Part shown: positions 4,932-6,312 of the stretch, piece by piece | Position numbering within the stretch: position 1 is the first letter of the stretch | How the letters are laid out: each line of letters begins with the position of its first letter | NCBI GenBank assembly: GCA_040081555.1 | Contig: JBEBGG010000183.1 | Span: 1 to 6,312 of the forward strand | Direction of reading: 5' to 3' | Length of the DNA stretch: 6,312 bases | From: CADEEX01 sp040081555 | GTDB lineage: Bacteria > Acidobacteriota > Vicinamibacteria > Vicinamibacterales > CAVVIG01 | Position numbers and translations under genes: made by a program | Notes under the pieces: model-generated | Seen by the model: the letters and a program-made list of their open reading frames with translations, nothing else | The model's database searches: none | What the model was told of the DNA's origin: nothing

Positions 4932-6312
4932 ATGCGTTCGACCATTCTTCTCACGGTGCTCGCGATGTTCACGATGTCCTGTTCGGCTCCGTCGTCGGGG
5001 CCCTCGTCCGCTTCCTCTGCCCCGGCCGCGTCGGCCGAAACCCAGCGCCTCGAAGGCATGGCCGCGCGCTTCGCGTCGGTCGATCTCGTCGCGGACGTGG
5101 CGGCACTCCCCGAGGCCGAGCGAAAGGCGCTCGGTAAGATCGTCGCGGCCGCCCGGCTCATGGACGCGCTCTTCATGCGTCAGGCCTGGGCGGGCAACGA
5201 GTCGCTGCTGTTGACGCTGCTGCAGGACCAGTCGGCGGAAGGGCGCGCGCGCCTGCACTACTTCCTGATCAACAAGGGGCCGTGGTCGCGGCTCGATCAC
5301 TTCGAGACATTCGTCCCGGGTGTCGGCGCGAGATCCGAGGCCGCCAACTTCTATCCGGCGGGTGCCACGAAGGCCGAGGTCGAGGCCTGGATCAAGGGAC
5401 TTCCACCGGCGCAGCACGAGGCGGCGACCAGCTACTTCACGACGATCCGTCGCGGACCCGACGGCAAGCTCCTCGCGGTGCCCTACAGCCAGGAGTATCA
5501 GGGTGAGCTGGCGCAGGCGGCGGCCCTGTTGCGGGAAGCGGCGGCGCTGACGGCGCAGCCGACGCTCAAGGCGTTCCTCGAGAAGCGCGCGGCGGCCTTC
5601 ATCAACAACGACTACTACGCGAGCGACGTGGCCTGGATGGAGCTGGACGCCTCCATTGAACCGACCATCGGCCCCTACGAAACGTACGAGGACGAGTGGT
5701 TCGGCTACAAGGCGGCGTTCGAAGCCTTCATCGGCGTGCGCGACGATGCTGAGACGAACAAGCTCGCGCACCTCGGCGCGGAGCTGCAGGAGCTCGAGGA
5801 CCATCTGCCGATTGACGCGGCGTTCAGGAACCCGACGCTCGGCGCGCTGGCACCCATCCGTGTCCTGAACACGGTGTTCTCGGCGGGCGACGCCAACCGC
5901 GGCGTGCAGACGGCGGCCTTCAACCTGCCGAACGACGACCGCGTGGTCAAGGAGAAGGGCTCGAAGCGGGTGATGCTGAAGAATAACCAGCAGGCCAAGT
6001 TCCAGATGGTGCTGGTGCCGATCTCGAAAGTGGCGCTGCCGGCGGCGGATCAAGCGCAGGTCTCGTTCGACGCGTTCTTCACGCACATCCTGATGCACGA
6101 GCTGATGCACGGCCTCGGCCCGCACAACATCACGGTCGGAGGGAACACTGGAGGGAAGGCGTCGACGGTCCGGCTGGAGTTCAAGGACACCTACAGCGCC
6201 ACGGAAGAAGCCAAGGCAGACATCTCAGGGCTCTGGGCGCTGCAGTACCTCATCGACAAGGGCACGCTGCCGAAGGCGCTGGAGTCCCAGATTTACACGA
6301 CCTTCCTCGCGT
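4932..6312 (+). CDS. Zinc metallopeptidase-like lipoprotein, M49 (dipeptidyl-peptidase III)-related, 3'-truncated by window edge
   Basis: The frame is open from the ATG at 4932 to the window end (460 complete codons, no stop). Residues 1-17 form a short export signal ending in FTMSC; C17 is a probable lipid-modified cysteine, although the lipobox is non-canonical at -3 (Thr). A low-complexity Ser/Ala/Pro linker (18-36) follows, as usual after a lipid anchor. The body carries blocks typical of bacterial M49-like hydrolases: NNDYYASDVAWMELD, IGPYETYEDEWFGYKAAFE, then MHELMHGLGPHNIT, with H389, E390 and H393 as a zinc-binding HExxH. EEAKADISGLWAL follows, where E425 or E426 would be the third ligand. 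DPP III itself has HExxGH and EExRAE, so this is a relative and not a classical DPP III. I infer a membrane-anchored periplasmic or outer-membrane peptidase or hydrolase; such proteins are sometimes labelled Zn-dependent hydrolase or, misleadingly, NUDIX. The gene begins 27 bases after yqgE and may be co-transcribed. GC is very high (44 of 60 in 5041-5100). Confidence 0.82.
   Translation, partial: MRSTILLTVLAMFTMSCSAPSSGPSSASSAPAASAETQRLEGMAARFASVDLVADVAALPEAERKALGKIVAAARLMDALFMRQAWAGNESLLLTLLQDQSAEGRARLHYFLINKGPWSRLDHFETFVPGVGARSEAANFYPAGATKAEVEAWIKGLPPAQHEAATSYFTTIRRGPDGKLLAVPYSQEYQGELAQAAALLREAAALTAQPTLKAFLEKRAAAFINNDYYASDVAWMELDASIEPTIGPYETYEDEWFGYKAAFEAFIGVRDDAETNKLAHLGAELQELEDHLPIDAAFRNPTLGALAPIRVLNTVFSAGDANRGVQTAAFNLPNDDRVVKEKGSKRVMLKNNQQAKFQMVLVPISKVALPAADQAQVSFDAFFTHILMHELMHGLGPHNITVGGNTGGKASTVRLEFKDTYSATEEAKADISGLWALQYLIDKGTLPKALESQIYTTFLA

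Noticed and set aside
4113..6125. A 670-residue open frame on the minus strand across queG, yqgE and the lipoprotein gene
   Set aside because: Its translation is dominated by Arg, His and Leu with no recognisable domain, and it lies antisense to three well-supported genes. It is a typical shadow frame of GC-rich coding DNA.

Overview
The window is a GC-rich bacterial chromosome segment. Housekeeping genes at both ends flank a short accessory stretch. The codons are strongly G/C-ending, and the gene content (AcnA-type aconitase, QueG, YqgE/AlgH, and a lipoprotein resembling peptidase family M49) would suit a free-living soil-type bacterium. Acidobacteriota (Vicinamibacteria-like) is my best guess, but this rests on general impression and not on a marker gene.

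Left end (1-664): the C-terminal swivel domain of an aconitate hydratase, entering from outside the window. A GC-rich hairpin lies directly behind its stop codon.

Accessory middle (about 665-3241): first comes a two-gene plus-strand operon, a zeta-toxin/COG4185-type P-loop kinase followed by a 60-residue partner that overlaps it by ATGA. This looks like a toxin-antitoxin pair in toxin-first order. Converging on it is a minus-strand gene for an HNH endonuclease whose N-terminal half resembles an SRA (YDG) modified-base-binding domain, so a type IV, McrA-like restriction enzyme is likely. Upstream of that gene, on the same strand, lie a DoxX-like four-helix membrane protein and a small basic hypothetical protein. 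Hand counts of single 60-base samples give 58% GC in the antitoxin and 55% in the HNH gene, against 68% in queG and 73% in the lipoprotein gene. This fits foreign origin for the middle block.

Right end (3292-6312): queG (epoxyqueuosine reductase, last step of queuosine tRNA modification) and yqgE overlap by ATGA and are probably translationally coupled. They are followed 27 bases later by a lipoprotein gene for a zinc metallopeptidase-like protein of the DPP III/M49 type, which runs off the right edge.

The most interesting content is the compact defence-like islet (toxin-antitoxin plus modification-dependent nuclease candidate) between aconitase and queG. A perfect 15-base palindrome sits immediately upstream of the nuclease gene. 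I see no tRNA, rRNA, CRISPR array, insertion sequence or attachment site. No stretch over 300 bases lacks a gene.
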